This document shows, piece after piece, positions 1-8,307 of a stretch of 64,000 nt of DNA. Source of the DNA: Rhodobiaceae bacterium UBA4490. GTDB taxonomy: Bacteria > Pseudomonadota > Alphaproteobacteria > Parvibaculales > Parvibaculaceae. The position numbers and the translations under genes were made by a program. The notes under the pieces were generated by a model, which saw only the letters and a program-made list of their open reading frames with translations, was not told where the DNA came from and ran no database searches. Each line of letters opens with the position of its first letter. The first letter of the stretch is position 1. The DNA lies in NCBI GenBank assembly GCA_002389665.1, contig DGNO01000003.1:186001-250000 (forward strand), read 5' to 3'.

Positions 1-1389
1 CGGGGCCTGAGCGGGCGGATCGGCGATTTGGTGGCCGGCACACCGGAAGGTGAAGAAGCGCTGCAAGCGGTGCTCGACGCCGCGCAGGCGCTGCCGGGGC
101 CCGGCTGGCAGAGCCGCCTCAACCAGGGCCAGCCGCATGGGCCTGCGGAAAAGTTTCTCGCGACCGTTCATGCGCAGGTACGCGCGAGAGGGCGGGATGA
201 AGGCGGGTTTTATTCCGTCGAATGCGACGTGCTGCCCGTCTCGGAAGGCGTTTCGGAAGAAGCGCCGAAACTCGATGCAGCTCTAGCAAGGCTTGAACGG
301 GCGATGCGGGCACTTGCCGATATTCTGCGCCGCACGCTCGATGAAGAAGCCTCCAGCCTTGAGACCGCGACACGTATCCGTTTCGATGCCGCCATTCGCG
401 GCCTCGACCGGCGCGCGGGCACGACCATTGCCGGTTGGCGGCATATGCTCAAGGCGCTGGTCGGCCTCGATATCGACGAGGCGGCAGGCGATCCCAACCC
501 TGAAGCGCCGCGCTTTACGGACTGGTTCGCCATCGAACGGCAAGGCGGCAATGATGTAGATGTCGGCATGCACCGGCATTGGATCGACCCGACCGAGCCT
601 TTGGCCGAAACCGTGCTCGCGCCCGCGCCGGGCGTGCTCATCACCTCCGCCACGCTGCGCGATGAACGCGAAGAGGACGACGAAGAAGCCGAGGACGGCT
701 TCGCCCCGAGCTGGGCACAAGCGGAAGTCCGCACAGGCGCGGCGCATTTGCCCTCCGCGTCGGCCCGCGCTTATTTCGCCTCGCCTTTCGATTATGCCGA
801 GCAGGCGCGCATTTTCATCGTGCGCGATGTGGATAAGAAAAACGCTGATCAGGTGGCCGCTGCCTACCGCGAGCTTTTCCTCGCCTCGGGCGGCGGCGCG
901 CTCGGCCTTTTTACTGCGATCAGCCGCCTGCAAGGCGTTTATCAGCGCCTCAGCGAGCCTTTGGAAGAAGCGGGCCTGCCGCTTTATGCCCAGCATATCG
1001 ATGCAATGGATACCGGCACTTTGGTCGACATTTTCCGCGCCGAGGAAAAAGCCTGTCTTCTCGGCACAGATGCGGTGCGCGACGGGGTGGACGTGCCCGG
1101 CCGCTCCTTGCGCATGATCGTTTTCGACCGCACGCCCTGGCCCCGGCCCGATATTCTGCACCGTGCCCGGCGGGAGGCCTTTGGCGGGCGCAAATATGAC
1201 GAGATGATCGTGCGCCTGCGCCTTAAACAGGCTTTCGGGCGGCTGATCCGCTCGGCGGGCGACAGGGGGGTCTTTGTCATGCTCGATCCGGGCTTACCGA
1301 CGCGTCTGACCACCGCTTTTCCGCCCGAAGTGCCCATCGAGCGGCTGGGACTTGCCGAAACGCTTGAAAAAGTGCGCGATTTTCTTTGA
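1..1389 (+). CDS. DinG/Rad3-type ATP-dependent DNA helicase, C-terminal part (5' end outside window)
   Basis: The frame is open from the first base, so the N-terminal half lies outside the window. About 460 codons of a superfamily 2 helicase remain. The second RecA-like domain is clear: TSATL near base 645, GTDAVRDGVDVPG (motif V) near 1070, FDRTPWPRPD, and QAFGRLIRSAGDRG (motif VI with the arginine finger) near 1230. This layout is that of DinG/XPD-like 5'-3' helicases, which act on DNA repair and replication intermediates in the cytoplasm. Walker A, Walker B and any iron-sulfur cysteines would lie upstream, so the exact subfamily cannot be settled here. An acidic stretch around residues 215-225 looks like a flexible insertion. 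Confidence 0.85.
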   Translation, partial: RGLSGRIGDLVAGTPEGEEALQAVLDAAQALPGPGWQSRLNQGQPHGPAEKFLATVHAQVRARGRDEGGFYSVECDVLPVSEGVSEEAPKLDAALARLERAMRALADILRRTLDEEASSLETATRIRFDAAIRGLDRRAGTTIAGWRHMLKALVGLDIDEAAGDPNPEAPRFTDWFAIERQGGNDVDVGMHRHWIDPTEPLAETVLAPAPGVLITSATLRDEREEDDEEAEDGFAPSWAQAEVRTGAAHLPSASARAYFASPFDYAEQARIFIVRDVDKKNADQVAAAYRELFLASGGGALGLFTAISRLQGVYQRLSEPLEEAGLPLYAQHIDAMDTGTLVDIFRAEEKACLLGTDAVRDGVDVPGRSLRMIVFDRTPWPRPDILHRARREAFGGRKYDEMIVRLRLKQAFGRLIRSAGDRGVFVMLDPGLPTRLTTAFPPEVPIERLGLAETLEKVRDFL

Positions 1390-1502
1390 ATTTCAGGCTC
1401 TTATCCGGCCTTGCGATTGACGCCCAGCAATCCTAATGTCGGTCGCCCTTCCGCCGGGCTTGCCTTCAGGCGGGACAACACAAGGTAACGAGGTTCAGTT
1501 TC

Positions 1503-1916
1503 ATGCCGCAAACGATCAACCCCCATACCGCGCTCATCTATGTGATGGTCACGATGTCCGCCGTCGACAGCGCGATGAGCGACAAGGAACTGCGCAAGAT
1601 CGGCACGATCGTGACGACGCTGCCGGTTTTCGAAAACTTTTCCTCCGACCTTCTTGTGCAAATTGCGGAAGATTGCGGCGAGATCCTGCAGGAAGAAGGC
1701 GGGCTGGAAGCGGTGTTCGGCCTGGTGCGCGACGCGCTGCCCGAGCATCTCCACGAAACCGCCTACGCGCTTGCCGTGGAAGTTGCCGCCGCCGATCTGA
1801 CCGTGCAGCAGGAAGAGCTTCGCCTTCTGCAATTGCTGCGCGACACGCTGGGCATCGAAAAGCTCTCCGCCGCCGCCATCGAGCGCGGCGCGCGCGCCCG
1901 TCACACCACGATTTAA
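1503..1916 (+). CDS. TerB-like (tellurite resistance TerB family) protein
   Basis: This is a 137-residue, mostly helical acidic protein. Its first half (MSAVDSAMSDKELRKI) matches the start of the TerB-like fold, in which a helical bundle carries conserved acidic residues that may bind metal. No signal peptide or membrane segment is visible, so it should be cytoplasmic. TerB-like domains occur in tellurite and stress operons but also as stand-alone proteins of unclear role. No ter operon partner is present here. The gene follows the helicase after about 110 bases and faces the next gene convergently. A role in tellurite resistance should not be assumed. Confidence 0.75.
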   Translation: MPQTINPHTALIYVMVTMSAVDSAMSDKELRKIGTIVTTLPVFENFSSDLLVQIAEDCGEILQEEGGLEAVFGLVRDALPEHLHETAYALAVEVAAADLTVQQEELRLLQLLRDTLGIEKLSAAAIERGARARHTTI

Positions 1917-1943
1917 GCTGATGCGCAAAAGCGCCTGCCCGGC

Positions 1944-2699
1944 TTACTCTTCTGGGCAGGCACCGCTTGCGCTCTTGATGAGCTGGCCGTCCACTGCCTC
2001 ATAAGAGGTCTGCGTGCACGCGCCGTCATCGGTGTAGCGGCGCATGGTGCGGCCGGTCTGTTTCAGCTTGCCCGCCTCATAGACATAGGTGTCCTCGCCC
2101 ATTTCCGCGGCGCTGGAGCGCCAGGGCGCAAAGACCGTGCGCTCTTCCTCATCGAATTCCGTATAGCCGAGCTCGTTCAGAAAACCGGCGGAAACGAACC
2201 TGCCGCTTTCCGGCGACCAGAGCCAATGGAGATAGGGAATATTGGGACCGGCGGGCAGAAACTCGATGATGCGCATATCGAGATAGCCATCGAAATTCAT
2301 ATCGAGCATTTCAAAGCCGTTCGTCTCCATATCCGGCAAGGCGCGGGAGGCGACGGGATCGATGCTCTGAAACGGCTCCGCCTCTCCCTCACGGGCGATC
2401 TCGATCCGGTCAATGAGGAGCGAATAATCCTCGCGCTGCCAGAAAAGAGCGACTTCGACATCGGGGGCGCCGGGGCCGATGGACGCGGTGCAAAGCAGCG
2501 GCTCGCCGGGCGGGGTCTCATCCAGCGTCCGGCAGAGATACTCGACGTCGAATTCGCCTTCTTCGGCGCCGGGGTCCGCCTCTTCGGCCCGCAAGCCGCC
2601 AACGCCTACCGGAGAAAAAGTTCCGGCCAGAAAAAACGCCCCCGCCAGCAAAAATGCCCCCGCGCCGCGCGCGCCAAACCAAACCGCGTTCATCCCCAT
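1944..2699 (-). CDS. Secreted XAC2610-like / VCBS-type protein
   Basis: The protein has about 251 residues with a hydrophobic export signal at residues 5-35. After it comes a beta-rich domain with the calcium-loop-like motif DMNFDGYLD followed by WLWSPESGRF. This arrangement is typical of XAC2610-related proteins, a VCBS/FG-GAP-like family of unknown biochemical role found in the periplasm or cell surface. The start at 2699 is chosen because the signal sequence follows directly and GAGG lies just upstream; another ATG at 2741 would add 14 residues. Four cysteines in the mature part could form disulfides. It is divergent from the fatty acid hydroxylase gene. Confidence 0.6.
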   Translation of the reverse strand: MGMNAVWFGARGAGAFLLAGAFFLAGTFSPVGVGGLRAEEADPGAEEGEFDVEYLCRTLDETPPGEPLLCTASIGPGAPDVEVALFWQREDYSLLIDRIEIAREGEAEPFQSIDPVASRALPDMETNGFEMLDMNFDGYLDMRIIEFLPAGPNIPYLHWLWSPESGRFVSAGFLNELGYTEFDEEERTVFAPWRSSAAEMGEDTYVYEAGKLKQTGRTMRRYTDDGACTQTSYEAVDGQLIKSASGACPEE

Positions 2700-2836
2700 C
2701 GCCTCATCCGCCTTAAAAAGGGCCGGCGGGATCACGTTCATGTCAGCCCGCCCCGGCCACCTCATCTGCGCTATATATATCCTTAAGATAAGGCAATGCA
2801 CCGGTAAAGAGTGCGCCAAGGGGCGGAAGATACGTA

Positions 2837-3664
2837 ATGGCAAGCTGGCTGACGGACGAAATTCTCATAAGGCAGGGGGTTTTCCTCGGCGTTCTCGGCA
2901 CCATGCTGCTGCTCGAGTGGCTGATCCCGAAACGCCCCTCCAGCCTGCCGAAATGGCGGCGGGACGCGAGCAACCTTTCCATCTCGCTTATCAACTCGCT
3001 GGCGCTGCGTTTTCTCTTGCCGCTGCTTGCCGTCGATGCCGCGCTTCTGGCGGAGGAAAAAGGCTGGGGGCTTTTCAATCTGCCGGAAGCCGGAAACCTC
3101 ATACCGGGGCCTCTCGTCTTTGCGCTCTCGCTTCTGCTGCTCGATCTTGCGATCTATGCCCAGCATGTGGTCTTTCATTTCGTGCCACCGCTCTGGCGGC
3201 TGCATGCCATGCATCATGTGGACCGGGATATCGACACGACGACCGGCATCCGCTTTCACCCCCTCGAAATTCTGCTGAGCATGGGCTTCAAGATCGCCCT
3301 GGTCTTTCTCCTCGGGATCGGGCCCATTGCGGTCATCGCTTTCGAGGTGATCCTCAACGCCACGGCCATGTTCAACCACGCCAATATCGCCCTTCCCCGC
3401 GCTGCCGACCGGGTTTTGCGGGCGCTTATCGTCACCCCGGACATGCACCGGGTGCATCATTCGGTCATCAGGCGGGAAACCGACAGTAATTTTGGCTTTA
3501 ACCTCTCGCTTTGGGACCGTCTTTTCGGTACTTATCGTGCCGAGCCGGAAAAAGGGCATCAGGGGATGGAAATCGGCCTCGCCGAGCACCGCGGGCCGGA
3601 ACCTGCCCGGATCCTCTGGAGCCTTGCCCTACCCTTCCGGCCGAAATTCTGGAAGACGCGATGA
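2837..3664 (+). CDS. Sterol desaturase / fatty acid hydroxylase superfamily membrane protein
   Basis: This 275-residue integral membrane protein belongs to the di-iron fatty acid hydroxylase superfamily. Hydrophobic segments lie at about residues 10-30, 50-75, 88-112 and 145-170. The histidine clusters that bind the di-iron centre are visible as HVVFH, HAMHHVDRD and HRVHHSV. Such enzymes hydroxylate or desaturate lipids in the cytoplasmic membrane; the substrate cannot be inferred. GGAAG precedes the ATG. The stop overlaps the start of the sixA-like gene in an ATGA arrangement, so the two are probably translated together. A second member of the superfamily lies at 55209. Confidence 0.85.
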   Translation: MASWLTDEILIRQGVFLGVLGTMLLLEWLIPKRPSSLPKWRRDASNLSISLINSLALRFLLPLLAVDAALLAEEKGWGLFNLPEAGNLIPGPLVFALSLLLLDLAIYAQHVVFHFVPPLWRLHAMHHVDRDIDTTTGIRFHPLEILLSMGFKIALVFLLGIGPIAVIAFEVILNATAMFNHANIALPRAADRVLRALIVTPDMHRVHHSVIRRETDSNFGFNLSLWDRLFGTYRAEPEKGHQGMEIGLAEHRGPEPARILWSLALPFRPKFWKTR

Positions 3665-4179
3665 AACGCCTGTGCCTTTTGAGACATGCCAAATCCGACT
3701 GGAGCGACACGGCTCTGGACGATGCGGCGCGCCCGCTCAACAAGCGCGGCAAAAAGGCCGCCGATTTCATGGCCGATTTCATCGTCAAACGCGGCTTCAA
3801 GCCGGATCAGGTCATGTGCTCCACAGCCAAACGCGCAAAGGCGACCTGCGAACCGATCGCCGCCAAGCTCGGCCCCTGCGTGAGCTATCACGACGATCTT
3901 TATATGGCGATGCCGGAAGAGCTGATCGGCGCCATTCAGCATGCAGGCGATGACACGGACACGCTTCTCCTCATCGCGCATAATCCGGGCCTTGAACTTC
4001 TCGCCGCCCTGCTCGCAGGCCATCCGGACGATGCGAGCAAGTTCGAGCATTTCCCGACCGGCGCCTTTGTCGTTTTCGATTTCGACATCGATAGCTGGCG
4101 CGCCATCACACCGGGCACAGGCGAGCTTGTCTTCTACGGCAAGCCGCGCGAGCTGATGGCGGATGAAACCGAAGACTGA
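3661..4179 (+). CDS. SixA-type histidine phosphatase
   Basis: This 172-residue cytoplasmic protein is of the histidine phosphatase superfamily. It opens with LCLLRHAKSDWSD, where RHAKS carries the nucleophilic histidine of the SixA branch. The second conserved histidine is in LLIAHNPGLELL near residue 105. SixA proteins dephosphorylate phosphohistidine on phosphotransfer proteins such as ArcB or the nitrogen PTS. The start at 3661 overlaps the stop of the upstream hydroxylase gene by four bases. Length is close to the family norm. The target protein in this organism is not known. Confidence 0.85.
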   Translation: MKRLCLLRHAKSDWSDTALDDAARPLNKRGKKAADFMADFIVKRGFKPDQVMCSTAKRAKATCEPIAAKLGPCVSYHDDLYMAMPEELIGAIQHAGDDTDTLLLIAHNPGLELLAALLAGHPDDASKFEHFPTGAFVVFDFDIDSWRAITPGTGELVFYGKPRELMADETED

Positions 4180-4198
4180 TTTTCCCGCTTAGACTGAT

Positions 4199-5146
4199 TT
4201 AGAAGAAGACCGGCGCATTATGGGCGCGGGCCAGCGCTTCGAGCGCGCCGCTGGCGCGCATCTTCTGAAGGCTTTCATCGATCTTTACGGCAAGGGCGCG
4301 GTGCCGGGCGGGCATTGCAAAGCCGATGCCGGCGCCGAAATAATCCGGGTTACTGTAAAGCGGGCCCATGGGTTCGCAGCAGGCAGATTCTGAAAGCCGG
4401 CTTTCGAGCGCGCGCGCATCGGCAAAAATGTAATCCGCCTGCCCGCGCGTGAGCGCTGCCCAGGCCTCAGCAAAGCTCGGCGCGCCTTCCGCCTTCGCAA
4501 GCGGGAAACGGGCCTTGAGGAAAGCTTCATGAAGCGAGCCTTCTTCCACCAGCACTTTTTTATCCCGCAAGGGCGGCAGCGTGCCGGTTTCCCGCTCGGC
4601 TTCGGGCAAGGCGCTGCGGCGAGCGGCAAAACGGCCGGGCGTTGCGTAATAAGGGGCGGAATAAACCACCCCCTCTTCCGCCTCATGGGGAATGCGCAGC
4701 GAGGCGGCGATGAGATCGTATTTGCCGTCCCTCAGGCCGGGCATCAACGCGCCCCAGGGCGCGGTCACGAAAGTGCACTCCAGCGCAAGCTGGCCGCAGA
4801 GCGCCCGGACAAGCTCGATTTCCATGCCCTTCGGCGCGCCGTCCTCGCCGGTGAAATTGAAAGGCGGAAAAGCGCCTTCCGTTGCGATGATGAGTTTTTG
4901 CGGCAGCGTCTTCCCTGCCCCCTCATCTCCTGCCTCATGCGGGCGGGGCGCGGGAAGCGCGACATCTCTCTCACCGCCTTGGCCTGCGCGATGCGCGGCC
5001 TCCAGCGCTTCGAGTTCCGCCAGCCTGTCGGCGCGCACAAGGCTCCAGCCCGTGATGTCTTCGAGCGGTGTGCCTTCGCTCACAATGGCGGCGGCCGCGG
5101 CCAGCACCACAAGGGCAAGGAAGTTGATGGTCAAGAGAACACGCAT
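4199..5146 (-). CDS. Periplasmic solute-binding protein, family 3 (amino acid-binding type)
   Basis: This protein of about 315 residues starts with a hydrophobic export signal or membrane anchor (residues 4-24). A spacer of about 60 residues follows, then a bacterial extracellular solute-binding family 3 domain. Typical family features are EGAFPPFNFTGEDG near the domain start, GMEIELV, and the DGKYDLIAAS segment. Such proteins usually deliver polar amino acids to an ABC importer, but no permease or ATPase gene is adjacent. It may be an orphan receptor or sensor-type binding protein. The start at 5146 is chosen because the signal follows directly; a GTG at 5200 is possible. Confidence 0.75.
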   Translation of the reverse strand: MRVLLTINFLALVVLAAAAAIVSEGTPLEDITGWSLVRADRLAELEALEAAHRAGQGGERDVALPAPRPHEAGDEGAGKTLPQKLIIATEGAFPPFNFTGEDGAPKGMEIELVRALCGQLALECTFVTAPWGALMPGLRDGKYDLIAASLRIPHEAEEGVVYSAPYYATPGRFAARRSALPEAERETGTLPPLRDKKVLVEEGSLHEAFLKARFPLAKAEGAPSFAEAWAALTRGQADYIFADARALESRLSESACCEPMGPLYSNPDYFGAGIGFAMPARHRALAVKIDESLQKMRASGALEALARAHNAPVFF

Positions 5147-5318
5147 CGCGGGAGAATGCCGGGCCGGGTGCTCAGCGTCCAGCCTTCTGCGTGACCGCAC
5201 GTCCCCTTTTGAGCCCGCTGTTACCGACGCGCTTCAACCTCAAGCTGCGCGCGCCCGCCTCCCGTCCTAACTCTTGTATTGCCGCGCTCCCAATTAACCA
5301 CAACCATTATTTTACAAA

Positions 5319-5333
5319 AGAACGGAAAGTTCT
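5319..5333. promoter_or_regulatory. Inverted repeat upstream of the glycosyltransferase gene
   Basis: AGAAC and GTTCT form a perfect 5+5 dyad around a 5-base spacer. It sits in an AT-richer stretch just upstream of the interrupted glycosyltransferase gene and is a candidate operator. No regulator is assigned. Confidence 0.3.
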
Positions 5334-5351
5334 CTATGAGGAGGGTGGCGG

Positions 5352-6785
5352 TTGGAGGCAAAGGGGGGAGCGCCCAAAGGGGTGCCAGGGAGAAACAACG
5401 AGCGGGGCGCCAACAACGGGCCAAGCACCTGCGCGCCGCGTGACGCTTACCAGCCGGGCGAGCGGCGCCAGCCCCACAGTGCAGAGCGGCGGCCCGGCGG
5501 CGCTTATCCTCTGCCGCCCGGCAAAACGCCCCGTCACCGGGAAACTGCCGGGCAGGGTCTTGCCGAGACCGCTCAGCCTTTTTCAAACCGGACGCGGCCC
5601 CTTTTCGGCCAATCGCTCGTCAAAGCCGGGCATATCGACGAGAGCCAGCTTGAGGCTGCGCTTCTTGCGCAAAAGAAAAGCGGCGCCCGGCTCGGGGAGG
5701 TGCTGATTGCAAGCGGCGCCATGCGCGCGCTCGATCTTTATCGCGCGCTCGGCCGTCAGCTCGGCCTGCCTTTCGTCAATCTTCTGGATGAACCGCCGGA
5801 GCCCGCGCTCTTGAAAGCAGAAGAGCTCGATTTCTATCTCACCCATCGCTGCCTGCCCTGGCGCATTTTGGATGGGCAGGAAATTTTCGTTGCAAGCGAC
5901 CCGGCAGCGGCCCGCCGCGCGCTTGAGGAAGCGCAGCGCCCGGCACTTGTGTTCCTCACCTCACCGCTCGACATTCTCTGGAGCCTGCAAAAACGCTTCC
6001 GCCATCACCTGACGCACCGCGCCCGCTTCGCGCTTGCCAGGGAAGCGGCCCATCTTTCCGCCCGCAGGCTCATCACGCCCGGCCTTAAAGGCGGTACCTT
6101 CTGTCTTGCCACTTTCTGCCTTGCCGCGCTGTTCTTTTTCGGCCCGGCCATGTTCGGTATCCTGAATATCATCGCGGGCAGTACGTTTCTGGCGCTTTCC
6201 GCCTTGCGCGCCTTTTCACTTTTTTACGGCATCGTGCCGATGAAAGCCCCGCGCGAAGTGCGGCGCGAGGAGGAGCTGCCGGTTTACACCATTCTCGTGC
6301 CGCTTTTCCGCGAGGCCGCCATCATTCCGGGCCTCGCGAAAGCCTTGCACGCGCTCGATTATCCCCCGGACAAACTCGACATCAAATTCGTGCTGGAAGA
6401 AGGCGACAGCGAAACGCTGGAGGCGGCGAAAGCCGCGCGGCTCCCCTCTCATGTCGAATTCGTCATCGTGCCGAAATCGAAACCGCTGACAAAGCCCAAA
6501 GCCTGCAACTATGCGCTGGCATTTGCGCGGGGAGAATTTCTCGTCGTTTACGATGCCGAAGACGTGCCCGACCCGCGCCAATTGCGCATGGCGCTCGGCG
6601 CCTTCGATGAAGGAGGTCCGCGCATGGCATGCGTGCAAGGCCAGCTGATGTTCTACAACGCGCGTGAAAATTGGCTGACGCGCCAATCGGCCATCGAATA
6701 TGCCGCGCTTTTCGAGCTGCTTCTGCCCGCCCTTGCCCGTTTCGGCCTGCCCTTTCCTCTAGGCGGCACCTCGACGCATTTCCGC
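5352..6785 (+). pseudogene. MshEN-like domain-GT2 glycosyltransferase, 5' fragment (split by transposon)
   Basis: This is the first 478 codons of a membrane glycosyltransferase. After a proline/arginine-rich N-terminus (about 80 residues) comes an MshEN-type module at about 83-140, with paired FGQSLVKAGHIDE and RLGEVLIASGAM repeats. That fold binds cyclic di-GMP in MshE and related ATPases, but the first repeat here has LFG instead of the usual RLG. Two membrane helices follow at about 250-295, then a family 2 glycosyltransferase domain with YDAEDVPDP (DXD-type, about residue 400). The frame reads GGTSTHFR and is then cut by the element at 6786. The catalytic TED and QxxRW motifs lie in the other fragment at 10521. 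Without excision this half ends in element-derived residues and should be inactive. The TTG start is uncertain. Confidence 0.85.
6776..6785. repeat. Left copy of target-site direct repeat
   Basis: GCATTTCCGC here is repeated exactly at 10511-10520 on the other side of the mobile element. Both copies are in the same phase of the glycosyltransferase frame (T-H-F-R), as expected for a target duplication. IS1595-family elements usually make 8-bp duplications, so two of the ten bases may be chance identity. Confidence 0.85.
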
Positions 6786-6807
6786 GGAATTATGGCGCTG
6801 ACGCACC
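6786..6807. repeat. Left terminal inverted repeat
   Basis: These 22 bases (starting GGAATTATGGCG) match the reverse complement of 10489-10510 at 21 of 22 positions; only the second base differs. They mark the left end of the mobile element. Confidence 0.9.
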
Positions 6808-6822
6808 TAATCGTTGATGCCA

Positions 6823-6840
6823 ACGAAAAGCGTTTTTCGT
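6823..6840. promoter_or_regulatory. Inverted repeat inside the left end of the element
   Basis: ACGAAAA and TTTTCGT form a 7+7 dyad with a 4-base spacer, 15 bases inside the left terminal repeat and upstream of the first passenger gene. A related AACG-T5-CGTT core lies at the transposase start (9287-9314), so the XRE-type protein at 9395 could bind both. This is inference. Confidence 0.35.
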
Positions 6841-6852
6841 ACATTCCCCGGC

Positions 6853-7302
6853 ATGAAACGAGCCCGCACAGAGACTTTCGAGCACACCATTTCCGGCCTT
6901 CTGACAAAGAGGGCTGATTTGTTTGGCGAGGCAGAGCGGCTAAGGGACAGGCTGGCCGAGATAAAGAACGACATATCGGCCCTGGATCGGACCCTAACCA
7001 CGCTGGGCTATGAGGGGGATTTAGACGCCGTGATGCCCCGCCAGAAGCGGGAGGTCATATTTGGGCGCGGGGAGTTAACCCGCTCCATTATGTCCGTTCT
7101 GAGGGAGGCGGAAGGCCCCATGACAAGCAGGCAGATAGCCCAGACCATAATCAGTATGGGCGGCCATGACGCCAGAGACCGGCGCTATGTCTCTGATTTA
7201 ACCAAGAGGGTTTCCAAGGCCCTGAGGAAGGCCAAGCAGGCCGGGAACGTCCGGCAGGCGACAGACCCCAATGGGAATCTGGTTTGGTCTTCGGCTGGCT
7301 AG
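6853..7302 (+). CDS. Passenger protein A: N-terminal coiled coil plus winged-helix-like C-terminus, unknown function
   Basis: This is a 149-residue basic protein I cannot name. Residues 1-50 form a heptad-rich amphipathic helix (FGEAERLRDRLAEIKNDIS). A C-terminal half resembling a winged-helix DNA-binding domain follows (SIMSVLREAEGPMTSRQIAQ, then a basic helix and NGNLVW at the end). It is the first gene inside the left end of the transposon. Passenger protein D at the right end has the same layout, including L-T-L-G between the coil and the HTH. No Shine-Dalgarno is evident; ATG 6817 and TTG 6814 are in-frame alternatives that would place the start almost at the terminal repeat. A DNA-binding role for the element is inferred only. 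Confidence 0.6.
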   Translation: MKRARTETFEHTISGLLTKRADLFGEAERLRDRLAEIKNDISALDRTLTTLGYEGDLDAVMPRQKREVIFGRGELTRSIMSVLREAEGPMTSRQIAQTIISMGGHDARDRRYVSDLTKRVSKALRKAKQAGNVRQATDPNGNLVWSSAG

Positions 7303-7328
7303 GAGCGCTAGTCAAACATCTCCACCAA

Positions 7329-7586
7329 TCAAGCGACAGACGCGATTTGTTTCGGCTCGTATCTTCCGCTCCAAATATCAATCAGCCGTAGGGCGGATTC
7401 AAACGAACAGGTTTTGGCCAAGACGTTTATTCCTTTTTGGCCGGGGAGGTCGCATGTTTCAAATATAAAGAAACCGCCAAACCCAAGATGCTCCGCATGG
7501 GCATTAATTACCGATTGACGGGACAATGATGAAATATAGACTTTACGTCCTTTAGACAACTCGACTGCCGCTAGGATGTCGTCCAT
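7329..7586 (-). CDS. Passenger protein B: small unknown protein (85 aa)
   Basis: This 85-residue protein has no domain I recognise. The composition is globular: a basic VELSKGRKVYISSLSRQ start, a hydrophobic GFGGFFIFETCD core and a helical C-terminus. No signal or membrane segment is present. A GGAGGG lies about ten bases before the ATG on the minus strand. Its ATG overlaps the ATG of the divergent passenger gene C inside the same CCATGG, an unusual head-to-head overlap that makes simultaneous use of both starts doubtful. If C starts at 7576 the overlap grows to 11 bases. The gene may be real or may be an antisense shadow. Confidence 0.45.
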   Translation of the reverse strand: MDDILAAVELSKGRKVYISSLSRQSVINAHAEHLGFGGFFIFETCDLPGQKGINVLAKTCSFESALRLIDIWSGRYEPKQIASVA

Positions 7587-8307
7587 GGCCACTACTCCCT
7601 CCGCGCGCCGCAGACCAACCCCAAGAATGTCGGTCAACGACTTGGCCCGCTATATGGTTTCATCTGACACGGCGCGCATCGGTATCGTGTCCAGGGCCAA
7701 GACCCCTTCGCCGCCGCCGATAATCAGATACAAAGACGCCCGCGGGCCTATTTGTGAATTTCTAGCAGATGCCGGGCGGCGCGTGAATCCCCTAGTTGAA
7801 GCCGAGCGGATGTTTCAGCAGCGGGCTGAAGACCCCAGCTTGTCGGCGCTAAAACAAGATGACGCAATCCAGTCCATAGAAGTGCTGCATGCCATTCAGC
7901 GCATGGCCAACCGGCTGGCCAATTTTGATTTTGAGCGAGCGCCACACAGTCAAAGCAAGCTCCATATCAACGGAGTTGAGATCTCAGTCAGGGCGGATCT
8001 TCTTGTTATGGGCAGGGGCCGAAATGAAGGGAAGATTGGTGCTGCGGTCCTTCGCATGACACAAGATGACGGTCAAAATGAAGGTGCGATTAGCCGCCGC
8101 CGCGATATGGGCCTCTACGTCGCAACGCTGGCGCGTATGCATCTTGAGCAAAACATCAACACAAACTTGGAAATATCAAATCAGCTTTGCATGTCCATTG
8201 ATGTGCAGCATGGAGAAGCATTTATTGCACCCAATGCGAATGCGCGGCGCATTTCCAATCTGGAGAGCGCTTGCCGAATGATTGCAGCTATTTGGGATAG
8301 CGTATAA
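7585..8307 (+). CDS. Passenger protein C: unknown 240-aa protein
   Basis: This is a soluble protein of about 240 residues with an arginine/proline-rich N-terminus and no family I recognise. The segment ISVRADLLVMGRG followed by GKIGAAVLRM has the beta-turn-beta look of a PD-(D/E)XK nuclease core, but the expected catalytic E-x-K is not evident, so this is only a weak resemblance. A helical region with two RM-x-x-R-L stretches precedes it. ATG 7576 (with AGG just upstream) would add three residues. The stop codon TAA abuts the transposase stop codon with no base between them, which shows how tightly the element is packed. It is the longest cargo gene besides the transposase. Confidence 0.6.
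   Translation: MATTPSARRRPTPRMSVNDLARYMVSSDTARIGIVSRAKTPSPPPIIRYKDARGPICEFLADAGRRVNPLVEAERMFQQRAEDPSLSALKQDDAIQSIEVLHAIQRMANRLANFDFERAPHSQSKLHINGVEISVRADLLVMGRGRNEGKIGAAVLRMTQDDGQNEGAISRRRDMGLYVATLARMHLEQNINTNLEISNQLCMSIDVQHGEAFIAPNANARRISNLESACRMIAAIWDSV

Noticed and set aside
5191..5350. Possible extra coding region before the glycosyltransferase gene
   Set aside because: The frames there are low-complexity and the stretch contains the AT-rich promoter-like segment and a dyad, so it is better read as intergenic.
7585..8307. PD-(D/E)XK nuclease assignment for passenger C
   Set aside because: Only a loose similarity in one strand-turn-strand segment is seen and the catalytic E-x-K is not evident.
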